Shown piece by piece: positions 11,353 to 23,548 of a stretch of 64,000 bases of DNA (position 1 is its first letter; each line of letters begins with the position of its first letter). Under the pieces are notes generated by a model, which ran no database searches, had not been told where the DNA came from, and worked only from the letters and a program-made list of their open reading frames with translations. The position numbers and the translations under genes are program-made. Source of the stretch: Trachythela sp. YZ-2020 (Eukaryota > Cnidaria > Anthozoa > Malacalcyonacea > Clavulariidae); assembly GCA_016169945.1 (NCBI GenBank), contig JADLSH010000279.1, positions 1,178,001 to 1,242,000 of the forward strand, given 5' to 3'.

Positions 11353-14300
11353 TCACATAGCAGTCTCTTTGCCACCTTCAGCCAGCAACTCGGAACTTTT
11401 ATCACCCTCATTATCCATCATCATATCTTTACCATCCCTGAGATCCTCGACATCCCCCTCCTTACCATAGTAAGGAAGAAAAGGGATATAACGAACGAAT
11501 GGGAACTTTTGTAAACGGGACGTCAGGAAGGGGATATCATAGGTACGGATTGAGGCAATTTGAATCTTGGCTTCATCGGTTTGACGTTCGTGTGTTTTTC
11601 GCCATTTTAGAATACCTCGTTCTTCTTCAGTTCCCGGTAGGGTGACATCAAGGAAAAATCCGACCATACCTCCAACCCACATGCTGGTTGTCAGCAGGAC
11701 AAATATGACTTGGTCAAGTACTTCGGAACCTAGAATGGTGGCATAATAAAATTTGTTTTGTTACTCTTGTTCCCTTCTGTACTGTAGTAACGCCAACCAA
11801 TTGCGGATGGCTCTTACTGCACTTCTACTGAGAACAACTTAAAACCGATCTGATAGACTATCTATTCAGATCTTGCGAGAATATTACGTCATGCTAAATA
11901 ACTCGCCATATTTGGTGGCAAAAATCATCACGAGCACTCCAGACAGCAGCGATAATGTCTGATTGAATTCGCCAGAAAGCGGTCTTTCTAAATTCTCACA
12001 CAAAGGCAACAACCGCAAGCATTGCTTTGATGGCTAATTGACGGCGTTTGACGCAAACTTTTTCTTAATAAGCCAGTTCAGAGTTTCGGGATAAAATTGC
12101 AGTTGAATCATAACATGTAGCTAAGACTGGAAGAATTATAATATGCATATCAAAGTATTCAACTGTTCAATCATTCATTTGTGTTTCACATATAGCCACA
12201 ATAGAACTGTCATTAAATAATTTTTGTACTAGCATATTTTGTCTTCTGTGTAAAGCAAAATAAAGAAAGGTGCGTTTAAGGGAATATATTTTCTAATTAA
12301 AGCGAGTCAACCGTGCGGAAACTAATTGTTCTTCGAGCAACTTTTGCATATTCAAATGTCAATTGAACAGTTGAATACTTCGATATGCATATTTTAATTC
12401 TTCCAGTCTCAGCTACATGTTATGATTCAACTGCAATTTCATCCCGACGCAGAACGCGTCATTTGGATGCGCAGTCGTAAAGCCGAACTGGCTTATTAGT
12501 TTTGAATATTTACCACCCAAAATGGCAAATGGGAAAACAGTTTAAAACTGACAGATCTATCCAGTATAAATAAAGTTAGTTTAATTGTTGTAATAATCCG
12601 CCAACTACAAGTAACGAAGCATCGATTTCTGCTGATAGTTTGTTTATTTTCCTGATAGTGTTGTCGTATTTAGTCACACAGACAGATCAAGTTCGTTTGA
12701 GTAAACGAATTGCGCACATAAGGCCATGTTACACAAGGAAATTTTTGCTGAGACTTGCAACGCAATTTCGGACACAGAGCGATGTTAGGTAAAGAGTATT
12801 GATCCGCAGAAAAATTTTGAGCATGAATCTCGTTTTACTTTGCCGGTACTTTTCTTGCTCAACATGCCCGTAAGGCAACAAAGAAACGAATGAGAATGAT
12901 AATATTGGTGAAGTGAAACGCGGGCCATGTTCACTGTTTTTCTGTGCGTACATTTCTACATAACATGGCTGTGTGCAGAAATTGCGTTGCAAGTTGCAGC
13001 AAAAATTGCCCCGTGCAACATGGCCTATATATAGTTCGGATGGTCTGTCTGTTTGAAACGTTTATACACAGACAAACGAACTATCGGACAGTCTATCTTT
13101 CCTTTGCCCAAGTTCGTCAACATGGACCATCCGTTTCTAGTATGAGCCGGGCCATTAACAAAAGCGTGCATACCTGTATCGACGACGTCACCATTCACTT
13201 TAACCCACTTGGGGATAACCAAACCAATGAAGATACTGAAACCAATTATAAACAGATTCCGTGCGGAGTTCAGGTCAACAAACTGAAGGTTGGACATTCC
13301 GACAGCAGTCACCATACCAAACATCACAATGAAAACACCACCAATGATTGGTTCAGGGATGGTGGCAAATAAAGCACCAAACTTTCCCAGAACTGCCAGA
13401 ACTACCATGAATAGACCACCGAATTGTATCACGCGACGGCTGCCTACCTGAAATTTTTAATGTGAAGGAAATATCATCGTTAATGGGTCACAAGGTTTGG
13501 AAACTGATTAGAAATACACCATAACTTGTTATCTATGTTAGCCCACAATCCTGGTCAAAAACCTTGCCTCACCAAGAAGCATAAATGCCAAATTTGGTTT
13601 TGCAGACTTAAATTTGTATAACTCCTTCCTGCTCCCCACTTCAATGTTGACTTTTGTCGCACTACTTTCCCTAATGTGTGGCCAACAGTGTATGGGGGGG
13701 GGGGGTCGGGGGTTAACCTATTCAACTGTGAAGTTATCCGTGAATATGCATATACATTGCTAGCTAAATGGGAATAATAATCCTTAAAATTGGAACGAGT
13801 GCCAAGCATTTTTGACCAGGACTGTAGGTTTAGAAAAAATATGATTCTTCGCCGTCACGTACGTATTGTATTTTTCGACACATCAATCAATAGCAATTTT
13901 TGAATTATTATTCAAGTTACAAATGGATAACTGATTCAAAACATTACTATTGGTTGGGTGGGCAAAAATACAATGCAATATACAGCGTTGGCTGGTCCAA
14001 ACACTCGTAAGTTACCCACGGTGACCGTTTTGCATTATAAGGTTCTTCCAACAAAGTAAGGACGAAAAAGTGTAGTGAAAATACCTACCTTAGTGATACC
14101 AATCGCTCCAATATTCTCACTATACGATGTCGTCCCAGTGCCAGTACCCAACGAACCGGCTAACACGCAACACAGTCCTTCTATTAAAATTCCTCGGTTT
14201 ACTGCATGTTGTGGTACCGGGGGCGCGCCTGCAAGACGCGCGCATGCGTAGTAATCACCAATAGATTCTATGATACCAGCCATGACGCCCGCGATCATGC

Positions 14301-17300
14301 CAATAACCGCGGCAGCGGATACTGTTGGTGTTCCCCACTGACCTAAATAGGAAAAAAGCCTAGTTTTAGTAATTTATTTAATGGGGCAAGCACCTTCAAT
14401 TGTTCACTTGTAAAAGAAGCGCCCTTTTAAATCATAGACCATCAACAATCCAAATCTACAAACCTGGATAAGGGACTCTAAACCACGGGGCCTCGTACAA
14501 CAATGACGCCATTGTGTCTGTCCTTGCCGGATGACCTTCCTCAAAAGACCCGGCTGCGGTGAGAATGATGCAAATAAGCCATGCCAACACAACAGCAAAT
14601 AGAACCTGAAAAATTTTAAATGACCAAGACTTCAAAACATTTGTGGGATAAACAAACTTAACAAAAAATGCTAATTTTTCTTATTTACCCAACCATTTTC
14701 GGGGTTCAAAATATTTTTACCCAAACCTTACTGAATTCAAGATTTCGAAAATGCTCTTCATAATGTTTTTTCAAGTATTAACTATTATGATGACTTATAA
14801 CCTTACATCAAAACCCTGAATTTTGCAAGTATAAAGTACTTATGAAGTACCATACCAAATGCATTTCAAATGAAATTCTTTGAACATCAAGCTCGATTAA
14901 GAATACTTTCAAATGACTAATACATACCGACGTAGCTATTTCTAAATCAGAAAACCCAAACTTCCATGAGTCAGCACTTATTATATATTAAATATTCAAG
15001 ATATTTTTAGAGTTATAAAATTAGTTTTGTTCTTGAGTTTAAAACCACTATTAACGTTTTGTAAGCTTTTCCCAACTGATACTTTTCTGAAAAGTATTCT
15101 GAGGTGTTTGATATTAATGACCTGGGGTCATTTCCTTTATATACAAACTACTTGGTACTCCTTGAAAGGCACTAACTTTTTTACCCATCCTTTCAGAGTA
15201 ACCCCAATTTTCTTTTTACCCACCCTTTGAGGGGTGAAAAGATTAGTTACCCCATCCCATTTCTGTTCGGTGCCCATCCTAGGCATAAAACACGAACTTA
15301 GAACTCTTAGACTACATTTAGTGAACGATTTCACTCTCACTAAAGATCAAGAGTTATTATACACGATTTTTTTTTTTGCAATTTGTAACGGAATTTCGGA
15401 CACATGTTAGTAAAAAGGTATATTTATAAAGAGAGAGAAAGAAGAATTTCGTTTTACTTTCGTTTTATTTTCTTGCTTAAATTGCTTTAGAAGGCAACAG
15501 AGAAAAGAATAGAATGAGAATATGAATATGAATTGAATGAAAACGCCACGTTCACTTCTGTTCTTCTATCTTCTATGCTCATAACATGGCTCTGTGTGCA
15601 GATGCAATTGCAAAAAAAAAATTGCCCCAGTAACATGACCTAAAGTCCTCTATAGAATCAACCGTATAAAGTGGACGAGGCTCGTGCTATTGGATCATGG
15701 TCTTCTTACGGAAACAATTTCACTTTTGGGAGACAAAAATCGGCTATTCTTACCGGGAAAAGTTCAAACAAAGCAATGCGTGTTCTGTGAACGCCTTTCA
15801 CTTTGCTATAAGCTGGAAGTGGTATCTTTACGCGTTTCAAATATTGAGAGAAAATAATCACAAGAGCAATTGTCCTACAACGGGAGAGAGTGTTCATTAA
15901 AGGTTTGACTGTATGTGGGAAGAAAATGACCATGATACTCATGAAATCAATTTATTTTTTTGCCATTGATATTGCTTCCAAAAAAGTTTAAATAGAAACA
16001 TTGCAAAATTCATTACATACAAAACTGCAATTCCCCAGTGTTTTGCTATGAAAGAAAACAAAGGAAATACACTTATTAGTCAAAGAGTGAACTATAAGGT
16101 AACTTCTTTTGGGCAGATATACAGGGTGTCCCCAAAAAAGTCCCCCTTTATAGAAATCACTCTTGTGCGTCTAACAGATCACAAATAGAAAAATATGTTA
16201 GAATGTATAGCAAAATAGTTCTGAATCATAGAGCTATATTGACAATGTACAGTAGAACTTGAAGAAATTTGTAGAAAATAGAATTTTAAATAGCATTAAT
16301 TTATTTCAATAGTAATAAATACTAAATTTTTAATTGGATATAATTGTGTTTGGTTTTTGTGTGTGTACTGTACAGGGTGTCCCCAAAAAAGTCCCCCTTT
16401 AGAAATCACTCTTGCGCGTTATTATACCTTTGGGAATTTAATTGAATTGTACATGAACGGCGGAAGTATTTACAACTTCCCTTCGTCCAAATAATTTAAC
16501 GCGACGTATAAGTTGTTACGACAAATACTCGTTGCTCTGTAGTCAGTTGAACCATTCTTACTCGAACTGACGATAAGACGAATTTGTAATTTGACATTTT
16601 TGTGTTGCTGTTCGTTTTAGAAGCTATTTTAAATTTCCAGAGGTATAACAACGCGCGTTTAACAACAAAAGAGTGATTTCTATAGCGGGACTTTTTTGGG
16701 GACACCCTGTAGACAAATAATTCATGGAAACCAAGCATGCACTCGCATTGTGCATGCTTACACAAATATATTTTTACTAGATAAATCTGACAGGATAACT
16801 TAATCCGTTCTAAAAAATTTTCCCTAAAGATCCAGTGAGGACGGTCTAGTTGGTGATCAGTATTGATACAGGAGGGAACCGGGGTACTTAAAGAGAAAAC
16901 CTTCAGTGCTTGGTAGAGTCAAACTGGAAGCATGCCAGCATATATACTTTTTTTGCAAGTAGGCAAAATAATTTGCAGTTAGTTCGGGGCCGCGTAGCTT
17001 GCGCTCGAATTGCGAGCGAGCTATGGCGAGGGAATGGGGAGTGGGGGAACATTTTTGAGAAACTACGCCTCAGAAAATCAATTTTGGCAATAGGAAACAT
17101 AACTCAGAAGAATATCACGCAAATCTGACCATCGCGAGGGTAAAAATTGCAAAACGGTACCGGAAAATCAGACCGCAATATTCTCTACTATACCAGCATG
17201 CGCGAGAGTGCGAAACTTCTAACCCAGATTTGGCATTGCAGTTAGCTGTAATGTACGAATATACGAAATACTTGACAAACTTACAAGCATGATCAGCGCC

Positions 17301-20300
17301 GACATCAAACAGAGAAAGTCCAATCAATGAAATAGCAGGAGTAATAGTAAGAGGTCCTATATATTTCATAAGAAATCCCATAGTGCCTGTCGCACCAATA
17401 ATTACTTGTAATAATGACGCTACAATAATTGCTCCTTGGATCTAAAAGGTAACGGTAAAGAATTATATTAATATCGATATTTTCAAACCTAGTTTCCAAT
17501 TGCTTGTGACGGTCGCAAAGATGTGAAGTTAGCCGATGTACTACAGAGTGTCGACATATCTTTGCAATTAGCTAAGACTGAATTGCATCAGAGCATACAA
17601 AATAGAAAGTGTAGGTGTATAAAAATCCGGATTACATTCAATTTTAAAGCTTAACCATTTGGCTTTCTAACGGTGTGTTACTTTCTAAATTTGAACGATT
17701 GGTTCGCGAATGATAGTATTTTAAGTGACTGAGGTTGGAGAATAAAAAACTTGAGATGCAATAATATATCCATACTTAAAGAAGTCTTATTTTGTTGGAC
17801 AATATAATAATCCATGTCTTACTAAAGTAAATGACAATCGATTGATCGATCAATCAATATCAATCAATCAATCAACCAGTCGATCGATCATTCAGTCAAT
17901 CAATAAATCGATCGATCAATCAATTATTAAGATTGAATACCTCTCGCATTCTTATTTTCCAAGCATCTGGGTCTTCCTCGTGTTTTCCGGGGACTGGTGA
18001 CGATTTATTGTTGCCTGGAATATCAGAAAAATCCCACAGTTAAACTCTTAAGTTGTCACTACGAGGGTACTTAATCCTATCAATTTTTCAGTGAATAGCC
18101 TACCTTTCAAAAATGAAGGTAAATTAAAGGTTTTCTTGTTCCTACAAACATTCTTCCAGCATGATAAATTACCCTGCTGAACTAAAATAAGACAGTGAAA
18201 ATCATCTTGAGTTATTTTAATGCCAACTAAAAGTAAACTAAACTATCCTTTTTATACTGGATAGCTCTTTCAGTTCTAAACTGTTCTCCCTAGAGCGGTA
18301 GATGTCCAGTAAGGTTTATCCGTATTGGCCAGCGTTACTACACAGACGAAAACCGGAGTATCGGAAGAAAACCTGAGGTGTTTGGTAGAATTAAACTTTA
18401 AATTAAAAGGCATTACAGACAAACGTAAAAACCTCACATCTTGTCAACAAGATGTGTTCGCAACATGCTTGTAGCAAGTTTGTCAACAAGTTGCAACAAT
18501 GTTGTCATTTCATCAAGGTTGTCACTCGCAGGACGATAACAAGTTGTTGGAACAACTTGTAACAAGTCTGTTGAGTCAACAACCTTGTAGCAAGTTGTCA
18601 ACAAGCCGACGACAACTTGTCAACAAGCTGGGAACAAGCAGTGCGAACACATACTTATGGCAAGTTGTTGAAACAGCATTGGTACAAGTCTGCTGTAGGT
18701 TTGTTACAACTTGTGCGTTTTTACGTGTGTAACCACAGACAGTGATACCATGGCTTGAGATAAATAATTAAAGAGCTCACCTGCTTTTGGTAATTTCGGA
18801 GGCTCGGGACATTTCCACTTTGGCAGTGTTAAAATGGCGATAGTTGGCGCTAGAAAACTGAATGTTCCTCCTTGAATGATCGGCAGACTACATACGAAAA
18901 TTTTAAAATTAAAATAACAAAAGGATGGATTTTCAAAAGATGTATAATTAAACAGTCATTTTAAAAGTTTCGATGGAGAAATTAGCTAAAGCTATAACTG
19001 TTTATACTCAACACCCATTGCACAATTTAATTGGATAACTTACATGCCTTTTAAGTAGTTTCAGTTTATAAAAGCAATGAAAAAAAAACAAGATAATTAA
19101 AGGCCATGTTACACGAGGCAATTTTTGCTGCAACTTGCAACGCAATTTCGGACACAGAGCGATGTTAGGTAAAAAGTATATTCGCAGAGAAATTGTGAGC
19201 ATGAATCTCGTTTTACTTTGCCGATATTTTTCTTGCTATACATGCCCAGAACGCAATAAAGAAATGAATGAGAATGATAAGTAAAATCGTTGCATGGATT
19301 TAAATGCAAGCCATACTTTTTAAGTTTGTTTGCCGATGAAGAAACGTATCAAAACTATCGAAAAATTAAGAATTTTGAAATGCAGTCATGAAATGAAGTG
19401 CCATTATACTTATTAGTTTTGAGTGCGTGTTGCGTAATATACAAAAAAATCACCTCTTAATTGATAATCGATCAATTGATCAACACATTAATCAGTCATT
19501 GCTAAATCAGTGAATGAATGAATAAGTTGAATTATTCGTAAACCTACCGAACACCAACTGTACTTTGAAGCAATGTGGCGATACCAGATGCAAAAAATAT
19601 TGTACAGATCAGTTGACTTTTCGCAATCCCATTATTACCGATACACACGAATTTAGCGATCAATAATGGCAATGCCACTGTGCTACCAAACATTGTGAGA
19701 TAATGCTAAATATAATAGAAGAAGGTTGGTTGGAAAGAGGTGATTTGTAATGTCATAGGCGGCGGAACCGGGGGGAGGGGGCTATGAAATGATCTTTGCT
19801 GCCTGAAATGCAAATTAAACAAAATGACCTAGTTTCTTCACGTCAAATCTTTCCCAGAACGCAGGAAATCACATTTAATTTCAGAAACCGGCCAGATTTA
19901 AAATCTTCCGCCGCCTATGATTTGTATGGTTATATTTTCCTAATGGTTGTTTTAAGCACGGTTGTTTTTGTGGGACCGGTTGTTCCAAATCCAAAGTAGC
20001 ATTGTGGAAACAAGTTTCAACGCTTACGTCCACATGCCGCAAGATATATACATTGCTGTAAAAAGTTTGCTATAAACCTAAGCATAAGGTAGTCAGCTGG
20101 GCAGGTTTCTACAACCGCAAAGTTTCCACCCTTTAGTGAAGATGAATATTAAGGATTTCCCCAGGGATTTCTTCTTGCGCAAAGTGTCAACACTGGAAAT
20201 ATTTTTCAACATTCTTACTATGGAAAGAGTATGGATCCTAATAGTGGGAAATTGCCATTTCTCACTATAGATATAGTATGGAATACTCGGGTGGGGCAAA

Positions 20301-21223
20301 AAAAAGTACGACTGTTTGATTTAGTATAACCTAAAAACTAAAGCAGCTATTACAATTAAACAAGATTCTTTGCATTCAGCGATGTCTAACTTAAATTTTG
20401 ATATACGCCATGTGCATTTGCATGCAATATTGACTGAGATAGCTGCGTTTAAATGTGACTAAACACTTTTGGAACTGTCGAGAATTCGCTAAAAACGGCC
20501 TATTAAACTAATTTGATAAGCGTTACCATTTTATCGTAAGTATTATTTAAATGAAGTGAAGTTGAAGTTAGAAATGTTTCTTGAATAGATATGCTCTTTT
20601 ATTCTAACATTTGGCCTTCTAACTTCAACTTCACTTCATTAAAACGAATACTTGCGTAAAATGCTAATGGTTATCAAATTATTTAATAGGCCATTTTTAG
20701 CTAATTCTCGACACTTCAAAAATGTTTACTCAAGTTTAAACGCAGCTATCTCGGTCAATATTGCATGAAAATGCACATGGCACATATCAAAATTTAAGTT
20801 AGACATCGCTGAAGGTAAAGAATCTTGTTTATGTGTAATAGCTCTTTTAGTTTTTAAGTTGTACTAAATCAAACAGTCGTACCCCCACCCGGTATATGTG
20901 ATGGATTTAGTGATGCTAATATGATTTCCATAATCAGTACGGATTTCAGTAATTTCACTATTTCTAGATGCGTGCTCGCGTCTCTATAAGAGGGTATGTC
21001 TGTCTGTCCGTCGGTCGGTCCCCACTTTACCCTAATATAGGAAGGAAAATTTGGGTTATTCATGCTTGTGGGACCAAATTTGTATAACTGAGCATGCGGT
21101 TGTACTGTACGTAACATGGGTGTTTACCTGAAATCCAAGAAAGAGAGACATATGCCATGGTGGGTTGTCATCTATTGCGTACGTGAGTTGAACGAAGCTT
21201 GAAGGTTTATCATTCAAAAATGC
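11353..21223 (-). CDS. SLC23: SLC23-family (SVCT/xNAT) sodium-ascorbate or nucleobase transporter
   Basis: Ten exons on the minus strand: 21223-21128, 19705-19548, 18887-18781, 18014-17941, 17441-17285, 15908-15754, 14605-14464, 14342-14089, 13447-13174 and 11729-11353. Together they encode about 597 aa without the first methionine. Family landmarks in order: [20 protein letters not shown] (first helix with the QH pair), [49 protein letters not shown], the xNAT signature [50 protein letters not shown] and the cytoplasmic tail [20 protein letters not shown]. Phases agree at every junction. The family moves ascorbate or nucleobases across the plasma membrane with sodium or protons; animal SVCT-like members carry ascorbate, so that substrate is inferred. 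The 5' border of exon 15908-15754 is uncertain. Confidence 0.93.
11730..13173. other. Last intron of the transporter, with a MITE
   Basis: Holds inverted copies of 'gaacagttgaatacttcgatatgcat'-type sequence (about 12100-12175 and 12350-12425), a family P fragment at 12535-12590 and the 12721-13026 MITE. No gene seen. Confidence 0.4.
12721..13026. mobile_element. MITE with AGGCCATGTT ends
   Basis: Ends AGGCCATGTTACAC and GTGCAACATGGCCT are inverted, as are internal 'tgcaacgcaatttcg' words. It is flanked by ATA on both sides (12718-12720 and 13027-13029). A diverged copy is at about 15375-15646 and a left half at 19103-19312, both also in introns of the transporter. Confidence 0.75.
15375..15646. 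mobile_element. Diverged copy of the AGGCCATGTT MITE
   Basis: Shares 'ggaatttcggacacat', 'ttcgttttactt' and 'attgcccc' words with the 12721-13026 element. The ends are degraded. Confidence 0.55.
16122..16711. mobile_element. Tc1/mariner remnant with solo terminal repeat
   Basis: CAGGGTGTCCCCAAAAAAGT occurs at about 16124 and 16374 on the plus strand and inverted at 16681-16710. The pair 16374-16710 is flanked by TA on both sides, the target duplication expected of this superfamily. Between them the minus strand encodes [19 protein letters not shown] and then stops, the usual first residues of a mariner-type transposase (helix-turn-helix start). The rest of the transposase is deleted. The left copy at 16122 is a solo terminal repeat. 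Confidence 0.75.
17837..17922. repeat. Tetranucleotide ATCA/ATCG array
   Basis: Degenerate runs of ATCA and ATCG inside a transporter intron, right beside the 17941-18014 exon. A smaller relative is near 19465-19530. Confidence 0.8.
18425..18740. mobile_element. MITE built of TTGTCAACAAG palindromes
   Basis: The ends 'acgtaaaaacctcac' and 'gcgtttttacgtgtg' are roughly inverted. The interior is a chain of short palindromes (CTTGTCAACAAG, AACTTGTCAACAAG, CAAGTTGTTGGAACAACTTG). The longest frame across it is low-complexity and not coding. Confidence 0.65.
19103..19312. mobile_element. Left half of the AGGCCATGTT MITE
   Basis: Starts AAGGCCATGTTACACGAGG and matches the left 200 bases of the 12721-13026 element; the right inverted end is missing. 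Confidence 0.65.
19753..19921. mobile_element. MITE with TCATAGGCGGCGGAA ends
   Basis: TCATAGGCGGCGGAA at the left and TTCCGCCGCCTATGA at the right are exact inverted repeats. Related ends occur near 29790-29810 and 39015-39040 ('ggttccgcc..cctat'). Confidence 0.65.
20288..20892. mobile_element. Foldback MITE about 600 bp
   Basis: Two arms of about 280 bp are inverted copies. The outer words are GTACGACTGTTTGATTTAGT (20306-20325) and its complement (20863-20882); the inner words 'gaagtgaagttgaagtt' and 'aacttcaacttcacttc' lie near the centre. A fragment of the same family ('attctcgacacttc') is at about 38440-38480. Confidence 0.8.
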
Positions 21224-21484
21224 CTAAAAACAAAAAAACATGTTAGACGGGTGACATAGTACTTAGTGTATGCACTTTTCACCTTTCCAGAAAGGTTCCT
21301 TCAATATGAAGTTGTCTCACATAATGTGACTCACATTGTATAATTTCGTCGCGAAGAATGAGAACCTGGTGAATTTGCGTACGTTTCCATGCATACTCGT
21401 GTGGTTTCGTGTGAACGCAGTCTTAGCGGGGATGGTGCGGGAAATCAGTTTCTGATAACTTTCGTCTACTAAGATGAAAAGGCC

Positions 21485-21938
21485 TACCGTAATTTCTGTA
21501 TTAAGCCTCCGGGGGGCTTATTTTTTCCAAACATCATTGAGGGGGGCCTTAATAGAGAGGGGGGGCTTATTCTAAATATATACAACTGTTTGCGTGTTCT
21601 AAATATATACAACTGTTTGCGTGTTCGATTCTTTTTTACCTACCATAAATGCAGACATAGAATTTTAGAATTTTAATCAAGGTGCAGTAAAATAGTAAAT
21701 ATACATTTAGGTTAAGTTAACATAACAGTTTTTTCTTGCGTTTTTTATGTGTTGGTATATAACGTTTTATTATCGTTATAAAATACGTGTTTATTATTCG
21801 AGAATGTCCAGAATGTCGTCATCCTCATCCATCATAAGGGGGGCTTATTTTTCTCCTGCTTCCAAAAGGGGGGGGGGGACTTATTAGGGAGGGGGGCGGC
21901 TTAAAAGAGAAGGGGGGATTAATACAGAAATTACGGTA
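21485..21938. mobile_element. MITE with TACCGTAATTTCTGTATTAA ends
   Basis: Exact 20-bp inverted ends at 21485-21504 and 21919-21938. The interior is G-rich with several 'ggggggcttatt' words. Confidence 0.85.
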
Positions 21939-22040
21939 TACATGATGTGTGGTTGGTTCCTAGCCAAATATTTGCATTCTAAAATCTTTATAGATGTTAT
22001 TTAACATAAATATCTAATTGAAAGTGGAAGTAATGTGAAC

Positions 22041-22139
22041 ATTATACAACTCTTCCTTTGACGACTCTGATCGCGCTAAAGAATCGGCAACCCCGGTGAG
22101 CAAAGGCTTCGATTTACCGCCCGCAGCACTCCCGCTCAT
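22041..22139 (-). CDS. Candidate first coding exon of the SLC23 transporter
   Basis: An ATG at 22139 opens 33 codons starting MSGSAAGGKSKPLL and ending SESSKEELYN, a hydrophilic tail of the kind that precedes the first helix in this family. The frame would join the 21223 exon in phase 0, giving about 630 aa, but the donor would be AAT|GTTCAC, which is weak. A second ATG in a good context (AAGATGG) lies about 70 bases further 5' in another frame. This is a guess based on position and composition. Confidence 0.3.
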
Positions 22140-22300
22140 TTCTCAGCCCGATTTTAGGTAGAGGGAGCAACTGTTTACTGGCCTCGCCACTGGCCATCTT
22201 GTATTAAGCCCGTTTTCAAGTCCTCGTATGGAGCAACTCATAGCTGCGAACGCTTATATATTTTATGAAAACTCATTGTATGATTGAAACCTTGGCTTTA

Positions 22301-22471
22301 AGGTACGTTCACATACAGCGATTGGTCGGGCCGATTTTAGGTTTTGCTGAATGTTAATGACGAATATTTTCAGTTGATGATGTCACCCGATGACGTTTGC
22401 CACGTATTTTTCAAATATCATTAACGTGCATCTGAAATCGGCCCGACAAATCGCTGTGTGTGAACGTACCT
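22301..22471. mobile_element. PIF/Harbinger-like MITE, 171 bp
   Basis: Inverted ends AGGTACGTTCACA.. and ..TGTGAACGTACCT, flanked by TTA at 22298-22300 and 22472-22474. The TWA target duplication is the hallmark of PIF/Harbinger elements. Confidence 0.8.
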
Positions 22472-22918
22472 TTAGCTAGAGCGTTATCTTGCCATTGGTG
22501 ACGTAATTATTTAAGTACATTCTCTTCTATATTTATTTTATAACCATATGATTTCCTAAACATCTCTTCAATAACAAGATAATAGAATCGTGCTTGCTTG
22601 AACTAAATCCACTTGAATCTGTCAACACATCACCTTCCAAGCGCGCTTGCTAGTGTGACCGCGCAAAATGCAAAACTCAAGCATGCTTGAAATTTGATAC
22701 GATTTGCTTGAAATTTCAAAGGCACCGAACCACAGTCCAAGCACACTACAAGGTATGTTTGAATCGTGCTAGAATGTGCATTTCAAGTGGATTAGATATT
22801 TTAAATGTAGAGATAGAAGTGGCAGTTTCGAAATATTTTATTTATCAATATTAACGCGCCAACACTGCAAATCGAGTAGGAAATTTTATGAGAAAAAATG
22901 TCGCAGACGCCAAGTAGT

Positions 22919-23131
22919 TCAGATGGATTCGATGATACGAAAATGCTGCTTCCAGTAGCCAGATTGACGATCGTCTCCATATATAACCTCGAACAACCCC
23001 AGTCGTGGTCTTGGAATCTCCCAATACTGGCGTTGATTCATTTGACCAACCATTCTAGCAATAGCCATTATGGCTAATGTTGTGGTTCGGACGTATTGAA
23101 AATACATCATGTTTTGGTCAATTCTTTGCAA
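22919..23131 (-). pseudogene. HARBI1-like (PIF/Harbinger) transposase fragment
   Basis: Seventy codons that include RMVGQMNQRQYWEIPRPR and GYWKQHFRI. The YW.QHFR.. phrase resembles the N-terminal region of Harbinger nuclease proteins, ahead of the catalytic domain. No DDE domain follows and the frame stops at once after ESI, so it is a non-functional remnant or an exon of a domesticated gene. Recognised from motif style only. Confidence 0.45.
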
Positions 23132-23475
23132 TGTAAGAAATAACCTTCTCCTTCTTCTTCTTACAAGCGATCTGCGTCTGGCAGAAACACGCGTTCATTG
23201 ATATATTATTGGTAATAAAGCAATAGCAAAGAAGCGTTCTCCATCTTGCGCGCCAAATATTTAACTCTATACGAAATCCCCCCAAAATATTTTTAATGGA
23301 CTTTTAGATTATTAGACAAGTTATCTGTCAACAGCAGCGAACAAGCAAGCAGTACTTTTCTAGTGTGACCGCGACGTGGTTGGCTTACATTCTAGCACGA
23401 GCTTGGTATGGTGTTCATGCAAGCACGCTAATCCGGTGGTAATCTCCAAGCACAAGCGCTAGTGTGACCGCGAAC

Positions 23476-23548
23476 ATAAGACGCTAAAGCCATTAAGCCA
23501 ACTAGCCAAGGACCTTGGCTAGTTGGCTTAATGGCTTTAGCGTCTTAT
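23476..23548. repeat. Perfect 36-bp inverted repeat with a 1-base spacer
   Basis: Arms 23476-23511 and 23513-23548 are exact reverse complements around a single A at 23512. The left arm starts ATAAGACGCTAAAGCC. It could extrude as a cruciform or fold as an RNA hairpin. It may be the junction of two head-to-head element ends. Confidence 0.95.
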
